A stretch of 64,000 bases of DNA from Asparagopsis taxiformis (lineage: Eukaryota > Rhodophyta > Florideophyceae > Bonnemaisoniales > Bonnemaisoniaceae): the NCBI GenBank assembly GCA_030407315.1, contig JALQPE010001992.1:17917-81916 (forward strand). The letters are read 5' to 3'. Below the pieces are notes generated by a model. It was not told the origin of the DNA. It made no database searches and was given only the letters and a program-made list of their open reading frames with translations. Positions 11,265 through 21,443 of the stretch are shown one piece after another. Position 1 is the first letter of the stretch; each line of letters opens with the position of its first letter. The translations under genes were made by a program, and so were the position numbers.

Positions 11265-11790
11265 ACTGTCTCCAGGTGCTGCCCAGGGCAGCACGAAATA
11301 CTGTCTCCAGATGCTGCCCAGGGCAGCACAAAATACTATTTTGTAGTAGTAGTAGTAGTAGTAGTAGTAGTGACAGTAGTACTGTCTACAGGTGCTGCCC
11401 AGGGCAGCACAAAGTACTGTCTACAGGTGCTGCCCAGGGCAGCACAAAGTACTGTCTACAGGTGCTGCCCATGGGTAGCAGGGCCCTGCAGGGCAGCACG
11501 AAATACTGTCTACAGGTACTGCCCAGGGCAGCACAAAGTACTGTCTACAAGTGCTGCCAAGGGCAGCACGAAATACTGTCTACAGGTACTGCCCAGGGCA
11601 GCACAAAGTACTGTCTACAAGTGCTGCCCAGGGCAGCACGAAATACTGTCTACAGGTACTGCCCAGGGCAGCACAAAGTACTGTCTACAAGTGCTGCCCA
11701 GGGCAGCACAAAGTACTGTCTACAGGTACTGCCCAGGACAGTGAAAATCACTGTCTCCAGGTACTGCCCAGGACAGTGCACCGTGTTGGT
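11265..11790 (+). repeat. Satellite of about 35-bp hairpin-forming units, roughly 13 copies
   Basis: The unit reads GTACTGTCTACAGGTGCTGC followed by CCAGGGCAGCACAAA. Each unit contains the perfect palindrome GTGCTGCCCAGGGCAGCAC or a one-base variant. Because 35 is not a multiple of three and few stops occur, all three frames stay open, giving spurious repetitive 'proteins'. ACTGTCT and its complement AGACAGT continue, more scattered, to about 12110. A (TAG)n microsatellite interrupts the array at 11343-11370. Confidence 0.9.
11343..11370 (+). repeat. (TAG)n microsatellite
   Basis: About nine uninterrupted TAG triplets inside the hairpin satellite. Confidence 0.9.
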
Positions 11791-12136
11791 TCCATCTATT
11801 GTCCCAGGCAGCGTATTTCACTATCCGGCCATGTTGCCTTGGCCAATACAAAACACTATCCACCAACACTGCCCAGTACAGTAAATTACATCATATCCAA
11901 CTATTGAATAAATCATTAATTTTTACTGTCTCCATTCACTGCCTCAGACAGTACTGTGCGACAGTGTTCTTTACTGTCTGCAGACAGTGTTCCGTACTGT
12001 CTGCTAGACAGTGCAAATCACTGTCTCCAGGTGTGGCATTAATTTTCATTTGCCGCATAGTGATTTTTACTGTCTCAGACAGTAAAAATCACTGTCTCAC
12101 CGTACTGTCTGAGGCCCCCTTTTCAACACCGTAGTG

Positions 12137-12359
12137 CTACTTGTAACGTCCCCGAATGGGAAAGGACCTTGTGGGTCGCACGTAAGGACCCGTTGGTCCG
12201 TTGGTCGTTGCCAGTACGTTCGTTGCACACGTGTGCCGGTTGCGCGCGCGCATGCGCCAGCAATGTTCGTGCATTGCTGTCGCCGGTCGTGTTCGCCGAA
12301 ATTCGAATTCCGCGGAAATCGTAAATATTTGCAATTTCGGAATTGCCACGTATACTACA
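12137..12359 (-). mobile_element. LTR fragment of the inner Ty3/gypsy family
   Basis: This 220-bp segment matches the right-hand third of the LTRs at 44565-45224 and 54776-55434, ending in the same terminus TATACTACA. It differs by several substitutions, so it is an older relic. The rest of the LTR and any internal region are absent. The repeat duplicate at 12370 follows directly after a short A run. Confidence 0.85.
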
Positions 12360-12369
12360 AAAAAAAGCA

Positions 12370-13511
12370 GCGAGGGAAGGTTGGTTTTGGGTCTGACTGT
12401 TGTGGTTGATTCCGATATTGTGTAGGTGATGCAGGAATGGTGATGACGGAAGGTAAGTTTCATTGAGCGCCAGGATGTGTTTTGCGAAGATATGGACTGC
12501 TGACTTTGATTATTCATTGCAAGGTTTTTGGATCATGGTTTGTATTGTGTGTAGGATGGATGAGAGGTAAGTAAGGGAGTTTCTAGGATATCTGTCGTGG
12601 TAAGCGTTGCTTTTGAATCTGACTGTTGGGGTTGATGTTTTGTATGTGATGCAGGAGTGGTGAAGCAGGAACGGCAGGACTCAAGGAGAGTGAAGAACGG
12701 ATCTAGGAAGATGGGGAATGAAGCTGTGAGGTGTTTCTGGTATGTGTATATTTTCGGGCATACGATAGAAGTGAGAGTGGGTTTCAAGTGGTGTAAGATT
12801 TTGTTGACCATGTTCGTGTTTGATGTCTTGATGATTTAATGGGCTGGGGTGGTGTCGAGGAAAGCGGGGATGGAATTGGGAAGGAGCGGATTTTTTGTAA
12901 TCTAGGTCGTGAGGGTTCTTGAAGTATGTGCGGATGGTGGTGCATGGCGTTCGGATGGTAGGGAGAAGGCGATAGTGAGGGAAATGGGTGATCGACGATA
13001 TGCTGACAGGTATTTTGTATTCTGGCTGGATACGTATTTCGTATTCTGGCTGGATACATATTCCGTATTCTGACTGGATACATATTCCGTATTCTGGCTG
13101 GATACGTATTTCCTATTCTAACCGGGTATTTATTTCCTATTCTGACCAGATATGTATTCCCTATTCTAGAGAGACGTATTGTATACGAGCATTTTCGTAA
13201 ATGAGAGAATAAAATACGGTCCGATATGGGCCCTGAATTTACCATCCGCTGTAATTTCTTCCCTCCCGTTTTTCGCTGATATATTGTATACTGGATGTCG
13301 GGTCCTAGTATCCCGCCATATGTACTAGAGAAAGTGGATGTCGGGTCCTAGTATTCCACCATATGTACTAGAGAAAGTGGACGTCCGCATGCAAAAATTT
13401 TTTATTTTTTTTGGACGAGGACGTTCATTTGTTCTAGTAAATCTCGGGGCCGACTAGGACCCGTACTAGAGAGACTGGACGTCCGCGTCCACTTCCGAAA
13501 ACACAGACGCT
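12370..13511 (+). repeat. Duplicate of the 7170-8394 repeat block
   Basis: Colinear with 7170-8394: the same splice-like cassette (12426), the same 12-nt block, the same 24-bp array (13013-13170), two instead of four 43-bp units (13292-13377) and the same GGACGTCC hairpin block ending in ACAGACG. Similarity is high with scattered substitutions and small indels. The left junction abuts an LTR relic and the right junction abuts a truncated retrotransposon, so these segments were assembled by successive insertions. Confidence 0.8.
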
Positions 13512-13703
13512 CCCAAGGAGCTCGCAAATACCTTGCAAAAGGCAACTCGTGTGAGTCGAAGACCATGAGTTCCGAAGCATTCGAAGGGTAAAATTCGCCT
13601 TCGCGACGCCAGTCGGCGGAAGGAGCCGGTACCCTCTTTGGGGAATAGTAAGTCGGTGCCGCCGAACTCCCCACAGGGGCGGAAGATTGATATGGATCCA
13701 CAA
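13512..13703 (-). pseudogene. Antisense frame of the outer retrotransposon family, downstream fragment
   Basis: The peptide here (motif PAPSADWRREGEFYPSNASE) is almost identical to the one encoded on the minus strand at 63600-63720. It is cut at 13512 by the repeat junction. Function unknown; it belongs to the antisense reading frame described at 14456. Confidence 0.6.
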
Positions 13704-14455
13704 GAGTGTAGGACCAGCCGGGGTGGCGATCGCTAAGGGAGTTCTAGAATTGCAACCGTGTCAGGGCGAGATGAACCGTAACGCGCTGGTTGAACTTGCG
13801 TTTCGCGCGTCGCTCGGTCGCGCTGGCGAACGGGTGGTACAATGGCGGAACGCGTAGGGAACGATCGCAACACGGGATTCGCGGGCCGGCGCAAGCCGTG
13901 ATCTCAGGGTGAGATCACCGAGTAAACTCGAGCACAACGCGATCCACACAGGGGTCGTAAATCCCTGGCCTAGTGGCGTGCGACGCAACGCGCGCTATCG
14001 CGGTGCGACGCGGTTCGACGATCGGTTTATGCGCAGCGCGCACGCGAACGTCGGCGATCGTGAGCAACCCGCACGCAACGTTGTAACGCAATCGGTCATC
14101 GCGATTCGCTAAACGCTTAACTCGTAGCTGCGAAGATGCTGGCTGTTTATTGGTATGGTGCGAAGCAGAACGACCATTAGTAGCTAACTACTCAGGACAG
14201 GTTGTCCTTACGCGGCCGGCCGGCGGCCGCTCGCTCGCACGCAAAAGGGAAATATTTGGGAAAAAGACTTTCCTCATAAAAAACCCAAAAACGGAAATAA
14301 AAGGGAAATTCGTAAAAAGCGCTACACGTGGCGCCGGGCTCGCGGTTTCGTGGCAACGTACGCGCGCACGCGCTCGCATCAACGCTCCGTGACACGTAAT
14401 CAAAACGCCACGCGTACGCTCGCTTACTAACTAACTAAGATAGATGCACGCGAAT

Positions 14456-15301
14456 TCATCCCGACGCAATCGCAGCGAACGCGCGCGCGTCGACGAAATA
14501 AATTGCGGCACAAAGAGGACCTCGACCCAGGCTTGTATCTTGCGGCAGTGCCGTCCCGCTTCCACCATAAGCATACGCCGCTAGCGTTGAGTTGCAGGCC
14601 ACAGCCCCGCGATTAACTTCTTCGGCCGCTTGGCGATTTCGAGCATCGATCACAAACTGCCGATTACAGCTGTACAAGTCCTCGTAGGGGTTCCTAGACG
14701 CGACCGGCTCAGCCGTAGCGGGATTCCGCGCATAGGGATCCGGATACTCCGAGGGTCGGGGAACGATGGTACGACCTGTGGTGACAGGAGCGACGGCAGT
14801 CGCGGGAGTCGGAATAGACTGCGAAGCAACAGGAGCGTCAACAACAATCTCTTCCGGTTCCGGTGTCTGGCGAGGCGAACGGGGGGAACCCTGCTTGTCG
14901 GTTGGCGGTGAACGCGGAGTGTTCCGTTGGATTTCTACTTCTTCTACCTCGGGACGAGGACCGCTGGCAGACACAATTTCCCTTGACGGCGCCGCCGGTT
15001 GACTTGACTTGGCCTTGAGAGGCGTCCCCTTCGGCGAGGGTTCCGTGGAACGGCGAGTGGATGAAGACGACTTAGCCTGTTCTTGAACATTCCCTGAAGA
15101 GGGTGGGACTTGAGAACCGGTAGCCGGCGGCTGCGCAGATGATGCAGGGGCTGCAGCGGCGGATGCCGAAGGGTTTGCTGACGGCGTGGCCGGAGTCGCA
15201 GTCGCACGAGACGCTTGATGGCGTGTTGTTGGTCGGCGAGAAGACGCCCGGGTTGAACGAGGAGGCATGTTGCCTTGTGGGCTATTACCGTGTGCAGCCA
15301 T
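14456..15301 (-). CDS. Antisense protein of a Ty3/gypsy family, Pro/Ser/Ala-rich N-terminal part
   Basis: A 281-codon minus-strand frame opens with ATG at 15301, on the strand opposite to gag and pol of its element. Residues 1-180 are low-complexity (Ser, Pro, Ala, Thr, Arg), probably disordered and basic. Residues 190-225 (ATAEPVASRNPYEDLYSCNR and following) are closely matched by the antisense frame at the right window edge (63880-64000), so the frame is conserved between two element copies. The stop at 14456 lies near the block that differs between copies, so the natural protein is probably longer. I recognise no family. The position, between integrase and the 3' LTR, is where some retroelements carry an extra gene, and antisense orientation is unusual. 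Confidence 0.55.
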   Translation of the reverse strand: MAAHGNSPQGNMPPRSTRASSRRPTTRHQASRATATPATPSANPSASAAAAPASSAQPPATGSQVPPSSGNVQEQAKSSSSTRRSTEPSPKGTPLKAKSSQPAAPSREIVSASGPRPEVEEVEIQRNTPRSPPTDKQGSPRSPRQTPEPEEIVVDAPVASQSIPTPATAVAPVTTGRTIVPRPSEYPDPYARNPATAEPVASRNPYEDLYSCNRQFVIDARNRQAAEEVNRGAVACNSTLAAYAYGGSGTALPQDTSLGRGPLCAAIYFVDARAFAAIASG

Positions 15302-15799
15302 GCTGATTATCTTCCGTCCTTATATACACTCCACTGGAGTTAGTGATCGCCACTGAAGAAAACAACGGACAAGCCGTACGGTCGCCGCAGGCGTACGCCT
15401 TTTTCTTGGAAACCGAAGGGACGTCGCAGGAGCGCGCAAAACGGGTGTTACCCTTAACGCAAGAAAGGTCGCGTATCAAGCGCGCAGACCTCCGCGAGGT
15501 GCAAAATTCAAATCGCCTGGCGCGGGATCGCTTCGCAAACCGGAACGCCAGCTAGAATCCGATATTGGAAAGGACGGCAAAGCCGATGAACGGATGGAAC
15601 CCGAAGGGTCGTGAGTCAGATGGATGAGCGATGCTCGGGGTGGAACCGTGTGCACGGGTAAATATATTAGCCAATTTTTGGCGCGCAAAATTTTTACCCG
15701 GCTGGCCGGCCACGGCGGTGGAAATTATTTGGGAATTTAAAATCAACGGATTTTTGGAATTTTAATTGTCGGGACGACAATTGGCTTAGGAGGGGGCGA

Positions 15800-16457
15800 T
15801 GTCATACCACGGAGTGGTCTGCCCTGGTGGGGTCGTGTCGACATCCTATTGGACGACCCCGGTTCGGGAATAACCAATGGAAACAGCCTCTCTGTACCTC
15901 AGACCAGTGAGGGAGAGGGACCCATTGGGACAACTAAAGACCCCACAAGGGGCAAATTTTAACTAAGCTGACTCAGCTAACTGTACACTGTAACACTAAC
16001 AGTCGGTGATCTCGCGGGCTCCCGCAGTCGCCATAATCAGGGATCTGATTGGTGCACATAAGGATATTTATTCCTAACTGTATACCTACCCTAACTGTTT
16101 ACAGTGACTTAGTTTAGTATAAAATGCCTCTGGATTAGCCAGAGTGCTTAACCTTTAGAGGTAACGTAAACTCAGGTGGAATTTACGACTCCACTGAACA
16201 GTGTTTGCATTGCTCTATTCCATCCTTCCAGGACGAATTAGCTTTAGCTATACAGCTCGACGGGTTACGTCTTTCGCTCCATCAATACGCACTTCGTGCG
16301 TGAGCACCCCCAACCTTCACCCGGCATTACCGGAAGAGCTTTCGTGGTATACTCGCTAGTGGCGGTTGACGCAAGATTCGCTTGCTCTACCACACTACCG
16401 AGGCTCGGGACACCTGTAGGGTGGTTTTGCCGCTTTGCGGATTTTCTACCTACTACA
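15800..16457 (+). mobile_element. LTR (658 bp) of the outer Ty3/gypsy family
   Basis: Begins TGTCATACCAC and ends CCTACTACA, matching the LTR at 42743-43401 over its whole length with modest divergence. A TATAAAA box lies at 16118-16124. The polypurine tract directly to its left identifies it as a 3' LTR. Confidence 0.9.
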
Positions 16458-16807
16458 GACTGGACGAGTAATCGTTGTAAAGATATTTTGACCGGCAGAG
16501 GGTCCGCTGCTAGACACCACGCTGCGATCGAGATTTCTCAATTTTCTTAGCAGCGATCACTGTTGCTCGCCAAGGGGGCGTGAATGAATCTAAGGACTCT
16601 GCCTTCGTCAACATCCTATTTCTACAATAGAGAAGTAAATAACTATCTTATAGGGAAGGAAAACGCGCACTGCAATGTTAGGCTTTAGGCTGATGACGCA
16701 TGGTAATAATGTGATTACAGTAACTCAAATTTCTATACAATACGAATAGCAGCTTGACATTATGGAGCGAATGATGCATTGCTGTCCAGAAATGGACAGA
16801 TGGTCAG
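16458..16807. other. No recognisable gene between two LTR copies
   Basis: Short frames only; no shared repeat noticed. Confidence 0.4.
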
Positions 16808-17024
16808 GTCCACCCAACAAGCTCAACGGGTTACGTCTTTTTGCTCCATCAACACACACTCCGTGCTTAAGCATCCCCAACCTTCACCCGGCACCACCGG
16901 AAGACCATCCGTGGAAACCTCGCCATTGGCGGATGACGCATGATTCGCTTGCTCTATCACACCACCGAGGCTCGGGACACCTGTAGGGTGGTTTTGCCGC
17001 TGTGCGGATTTTCTACCTACTACA
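16808..17024 (+). mobile_element. LTR fragment (3' third) of the outer Ty3/gypsy family
   Basis: Matches the last 215 bp of the LTR at 15800-16457, including the terminus CTACCTACTACA, with more substitutions. The 5' part is missing, so it is an older relic. Confidence 0.85.
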
Positions 17025-17373
17025 CGTACCACTCTGTCAACCTCCCTTTTCTTCGCTCACGCAATTCTGCAGTACAATATATCATCCGTGTTGCTAATAG
17101 TGGGTCAAAACTGAAATTTAAAGAAAAAACAAAGATTCAAGCCTCGCTCGACCTCGTGCTTCCAGGATGCAGTTCACCATACGATCGCCCGTCGTTTGCA
17201 ACCCTTTTTCCTGAAAGAGAAGCTTGGGAACTGGCTCAGTTCCACCAAATAAGTTGGCATCCAGTATCCCCTTAGTGATCATCAGTGGAGCAAATACTGG
17301 TTCATAGTTGATGCGTGCAATTCAAGAAATCTTTATTTTCTACTAATTCTGAAGAGAGCTCATTACTAGCCGT

Positions 17374-17633
17374 TCAATGTACGTTGGATTTTAGCCGTGC
17401 CCGCATCTGACGCAATCCCCTCGTCTCGTTCAGTAACCGGAGACGTGAATGTCTTAGAGCTAGCCACTTCGCATGTCTCTCTTTATCCTCTTCCTCCCTT
17501 TCCCTGCACATCCTACGGTAGTTGGCTTGTTCTGATCTCTTCCCACGACGCAACACGACCTCCTTCGCCCGCGCCACTCGTGCTTCAAATGTTATCGCCC
17601 TCTGCCGTTCACGATCTCGAAGTTAATTCATCA
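17374..17633 (-). pseudogene. Basic coiled-coil frame, possible C-terminal exon of the pogo-like transposase
   Basis: An open minus-strand frame without ATG encodes about 85 residues rich in Arg, Glu and Lys (for example REREEEDKERHAKWLALRHS), ending in a stop at 17374. Such charged tails are common at the C-terminus of pogo/CENP-B-like transposases. It lies directly downstream of the transposase frame at 17767, whose last codons contain a possible donor (CATGAG|GTAATT). An intron joining the two is plausible but I could not fix the acceptor. Confidence 0.35.
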
Positions 17634-17766
17634 CATCAATGTCAGTAAGCAAGACACCGCTTGCACTGTTTATTGTGCCGCTATGAAGTACCTCTCCATC
17701 CGATCGGAGTAAATTGCGACTGCTTTTCATCTTCTCAACCAAAGATTTGAATGAAATAAACGCATC

Positions 17767-19056
17767 TTATTGATCACTGTATCCGTCATAGTTAGATATG
17801 CCTGAACAAGAAATTACCTCATGAATAACATCTTTCCTTTGCTGACACCACAAACCGATACCACGAAAACCGTTCACTATGTTATTGTACGTGACAGACT
17901 TCTTGTAAGCCTCATGAACAATCTCACAGAGCGTGTACACGTCGTTTCTCTGCTCTTTAGAGGTAGATAGTGACCTTTTGTTGAACTCATTCCCAACAAA
18001 AGTTTTGAATGGCGAAAAGACGGCATAATCTAGTACTTGCGTACGATTACTTGTGTGGGATGGCATTCCAACTACCACAATTCTATTCTGATGCAATATT
18101 TGTAGCTCTTTGTAACATACGTGAGCCCCATAACCGTCCAGTGTCAGCACAATATTGCGGTACCGGCGTCGTAGTGCTTTTGTTTCGTCAACAAAGTGCA
18201 TTGCCCATTGGAAAAATATGTTGGAATCCATTCCAGCAGGATCCCGGTAGCACACCATAGCATTGAGTGGAAGGAAGTCTGCTGGTGTTTGTTTTGTACC
18301 GTCTGGCAGGACACGAAACTTTGCCCTCTTTCCTTGCAGAATGACGACTGGGCTCCATGACTTTCCATCTGCAGAAACAACCGGCATGATAGTGACATGT
18401 TGTGCGTTTGCAGCCCACTGAAGCTCCATTGAATTGCTTCTTGAACCTTTCGTATGTTCAAAAATAGCCTTTGCCCTTCCCCTTCTCCGATTCTGGGTAC
18501 TAATCCCACTCTCATCTAGGTTGAATATCTGCTCTGCACTACAAATATGATATTCCTTGTAGATTTGATGCATCCGAGCGAAATGTTGCGCAATGTTCTG
18601 TGGTGACATTGCACGTGCTCTGAGGCACTCTAGATTTTCTCTTCGTTTCAACGTCAAGCATTCATGACGCTTGAGAAAATTACGTACAAACACATCACCT
18701 GGAACCCCGTTTTTCCAACCAATACGCTCACGCCTTGATGAAGGTAGGTTGCGTACAAATACACCGACCATCTCCTTGTAACACTGTCTTGATAATGGAG
18801 TACTTTTCCTGGAGAACTCCCTCACAGCGCGTGATATCTCCGCCTCCTCATCCTCTCGAAGAATCGGCTTCCGCCCTCGCTGCTCCCTGTCCAAACAAAG
18901 TTCTCCCCGCAAATACCTTTGAAGCTGCGAGTTCGACACACCGAATGAAAGAGCTGCTTTTCGAATCGAGTAGTTTTGCTCGCAGATTGCACGCGCTGCT
19001 GCACGAAATAATGGCGCTTGAGATGCTGCAGATTTTTTTGAGCCATTCAGTAACCG
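17767..19056 (-). mobile_element. pogo-like (Tc1/mariner superfamily) transposase
   Basis: The minus-strand frame is open from 19056 to a stop at 17767. It starts with a psq-type helix-turn-helix (YSIRKAALSFGVSNSQLQRY) that binds transposon ends, followed by a DDE_1-type catalytic domain. NLDESG carries the first Asp, LTLDGYGAHV the second, and PSHTSNRTQVLDYAVFSPFK corresponds to the pogo 'PPHTTHLLQPLDVGVF' block. Family proteins cut and paste DNA at TA sites. No in-frame ATG precedes the HTH, so the first exon is missing, spliced, or lost by decay. I did not find inverted termini. It could be a domesticated gene, but the missing start and the transposon-rich surroundings favour a relic. Confidence 0.8.
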
Positions 19057-19059
19057 TTA

Positions 19060-19574
19060 ATTTATCCGAGGCAACCGAAACGAAAGAATGGGATGTTTGG
19101 TAAGGACGGGAGGGATATTCCACCTACCCTGCAGTGTTCCATCATGAATGGGGTGAGTGTATGTGAAAGAAGGGCCGTTGGAACGATTGGCGAGCTCAAA
19201 AACCATCTATCTATTACCGTTTCAGCGATATACGGTGATTCTCATGTTTCGCGGGAAAGTTTAGAGCAAAGCGCTCAAAATATAATGAAAAAGATGACCC
19301 ATATTAGGTCGCTGACCCAAAATAACACGCCAGGTGATATGTGTAGCGCCGGATACGGTGTGGCGCCCCTCAATGAGGTGCTACTTGTACACAATCCATA
19401 ACCTGGCAGCGCCGTACCGGAACCAATTCCCAAGGCCACGTGTAGCTTACAATAGGTACGGAACGTTTCGAGAATCCCGTGCCCCTTGAATAACGATCCA
19501 TGGATGATACACTCCAGCCCGCATGATGCAGTCTGGTACCGGTAGATATATTTTTTCTTTGCTACAGGCGGTGG
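19060..19574. other. No recognisable gene
   Basis: A 102-codon plus-strand frame (19093-19401) has no family resemblance and no obvious coding bias. The region is the left flank of the Tc1 insertion. Confidence 0.4.
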
Positions 19575-19576
19575 TA

Positions 19577-19786
19577 CAGTGCGCGAAATTTTAATGTCAC
19601 ACCACTCATGACCATGGCAATTGCACTGATTCGTTCCGCTTCAACAAAGCACAGTACATGGTTCCCTTCCCCATAACGGTCAGAATACAATGCATGCAAC
19701 GGATTCATTGCGGCGCCCCTCATTATCCATCTATGTGCCAATATTGGTGCGAAATTTTATTGTCGGCGCGAAATCTTATACAGACA
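19577..19786 (+). repeat. Left terminal inverted repeat of the Tc1-like element
   Basis: 210 bp, far longer than the classic 54-bp Tc1 termini. The outer end CAGTGCGCG and the inner block GCGAAATTTTATTGTCGGCG may be transposase binding sites. Confidence 0.9.
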
Positions 19787-19910
19787 CAAACTATTGTGGA
19801 TCCTAAAGCTCACCAAAATGTCAGCTTCAACCTCCCAAACTTTGCACATATAATGCTTGCACTGTTTCCTATGGAATCCAACTGTTGCAATAGCATTACG
19901 AAAACCCCAA

Positions 19911-20906
19911 ATGCCACGTGGGCGTCAACTGAATGATGCTGAGAAGGCTGCAATAGTGGCTCACCATCACCACGGAATGAGTCATGGTGAGATTGCATCT
20001 GAGATTGGACGCTGCAGGACTACCGTGCAAAAGTTTTTAGCCCGTCCGAAAGTATCTCAACAACGCAAATGGGTGGCTAGGAACAAAAAGGTGACCGATG
20101 CTGCTAAAAGAGCTTTATTACGTGAAGCTTGTAAGGGTGAAATGAGTGCTGCCGAACTGAAAAAACATTTCAAACTGGACATAGGCGTGCGAGGAGTCCA
20201 GCAGATACTAAGCGCGGTACCATACTTGAGGTACGAGAGAATGAAAAAGGCCTGCTTCATGCTTAAAAGACATAAAGAAATGAGGCTAGAATGGGCAAGG
20301 CATCATTTGGAGTCGGGTACAGTTTGGCGTCGACACATCTTCACAGATGAAAAAAAGTTTAATGTTGACGGCCCTGATGGCCTAGCATGCTACTGGCATG
20401 ACTTGAGGAAGGAGCCTGCGATATTTTCGAAGCGACAGCAGGGAGGGAAATCTCTGATGATTTGGGGAGCAGTTTCTTACAAAGATTTGTCTGACCTTGA
20501 CATTTTAGACGGTAATGTAGACTCTGCACGGTATTGCCAAACACTTAATGAAACTCTCCTACCGTTAACACGGAAGCATCATCAAAATAATTGGAAGTTG
20601 GTTCATGATGGTGCTAGTGTCCACAGGTCAAATGAGACAAAACGTTGGCTTTCAGATAATGATGTGGATGTATTGGAGTGGCCAGCAAAAAGTCCAGACC
20701 TCAATATCATTGAAAATGTTTGGGGTATTCTTGTAAGGAAGGTTTACGCCGGATGCAGGCAGTTCAATGGGCTTCGCGAGCTCGCAGATGCAATCTTAGA
20801 GGCATGGAATGAGATAGAAGTATCAACGGTAAGAAAACTATACGATTCTATTCCCAAACGTCTTCTTGGTGTGATAGAAAACAAGGGTGGGCCTACAAAG
20901 TACTAG
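19911..20906 (+). CDS. Tc1-type transposase (DD34E)
   Basis: A 331-residue protein if translated from the ATG at 19911 (MPRGRQLNDAEK), the usual Tc1 start; an upstream in-frame ATG at 19857 would add 18 residues. The N-terminal paired-like HTH (HHHHGMSHGEIASEIGRCRT) is followed by a second HTH. The DDE domain has IFTDEKKFN (first Asp), LVHDGASVHRS (second Asp) and KSPDLNIIENVWG (Glu). I count 34 residues between the second Asp and the Glu, the DD34E signature of Tc1. The enzyme excises and reinserts the element at TA. The frame is uninterrupted and lies alone between the inverted repeats. Confidence 0.95.
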   Translation: MPRGRQLNDAEKAAIVAHHHHGMSHGEIASEIGRCRTTVQKFLARPKVSQQRKWVARNKKVTDAAKRALLREACKGEMSAAELKKHFKLDIGVRGVQQILSAVPYLRYERMKKACFMLKRHKEMRLEWARHHLESGTVWRRHIFTDEKKFNVDGPDGLACYWHDLRKEPAIFSKRQQGGKSLMIWGAVSYKDLSDLDILDGNVDSARYCQTLNETLLPLTRKHHQNNWKLVHDGASVHRSNETKRWLSDNDVDVLEWPAKSPDLNIIENVWGILVRKVYAGCRQFNGLRELADAILEAWNEIEVSTVRKLYDSIPKRLLGVIENKGGPTKY

Positions 20907-20935
20907 TCACACTATAAACATTCTTTGAAATATGC

Positions 20936-21145
20936 TGTCTGTATAAGATTTCGCGCCGACAATAAAATTTCGCACCAATATTGGCACATAGATGGATAAT
21001 GAGGGGCGCCGCAATGAATCCGTTGCATGCATTGTATTCTGACCGTTATGGGGAAGGGAACCATGCACTGTGCTTTGTTGAAGCGGAACGAAGCAGTGCA
21101 ATTGCCATGGTCATGAGTGGTGTGACATTAAAATTTCGCGCACTG
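20936..21145 (-). repeat. Right terminal inverted repeat of the Tc1-like element
   Basis: Reverse complement of 19577-19786 with very few mismatches. It begins about 30 bp after the transposase stop. Confidence 0.9.
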
Positions 21146-21147
21146 TA

Positions 21148-21443
21148 CCTCGTTCTTCCAAGTTCTTCTGAAGGTGCAGCGAGACAAGTATGAACAATTC
21201 TTTTTTAAAAATGTTCAAACCTGTCTCTTGGTCTCATACAAACCATCCATTCTGCTTGGAAGATGGCGGAGTTAGTTTGCTCTAGGGCCCATTTTGTACA
21301 CCAATGTACATCAACTTTCCAGCAATTTCACGTCCTTGTTGACTGTGAACAGCTCCATACATGTATGTTAAGTCAGCTTTCCCTTTAGTCTGTTCACCTC
21401 GTGATCAGACAACTTGACTTACTTGCCAATCAAGCACTTCACC
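21148..21443 (+). promoter_or_regulatory. Upstream region of the haloperoxidase-like gene
   Basis: About 300 bp between the right TA flank of the Tc1 insertion and the ATG at 21444. No TATA box is obvious. The insertion therefore sits close to, possibly within, the gene's promoter. Confidence 0.35.

Larger units (their letters stand above)
13512..16457 (+). mobile_element. 5'-truncated Ty3/gypsy element (same family as the outer element)
   Basis: Only the 3' end of a + strand element is present: antisense-coding internal region, polypurine tract (15784-15799, GCTTAGGAGGGGGCGA) and a full LTR (15800-16457). The internal part matches the far right of the window (63588-64000). The left break is at ACAGACG|CTCCC (13511/13512), where gag and pol are missing. 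A block of about 800 bp (roughly 13700-14550) is absent from the matching place in the 64-kb copy and is either an insertion here or a deletion there. Confidence 0.85.
19577..21145 (+). mobile_element. Complete Tc1-like transposon (1569 bp) with 210-bp terminal inverted repeats
   Basis: The element starts CAGTGCGCGAAATTTTAATG and ends with the complement, flanked on both sides by TA (19575-19576 and 21146-21147), the target duplication typical of Tc1/mariner. Inverted repeats span 19577-19786 and 20936-21145; I saw only about two or three mismatches between them. The single gene inside is intact. Near-identical termini and an open transposase frame suggest recent movement and possible autonomy. 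Confidence 0.95.

Noticed and set aside
11129..11907. Three overlapping repetitive proteins of 118-251 residues
   Set aside because: Produced by a 35-bp satellite read in all three frames; no independent coding signal.
13909..14400. Small GC-rich frames on both strands
   Set aside because: They lie in the block that differs between two retroelement copies and look like chance frames in GC-rich DNA.
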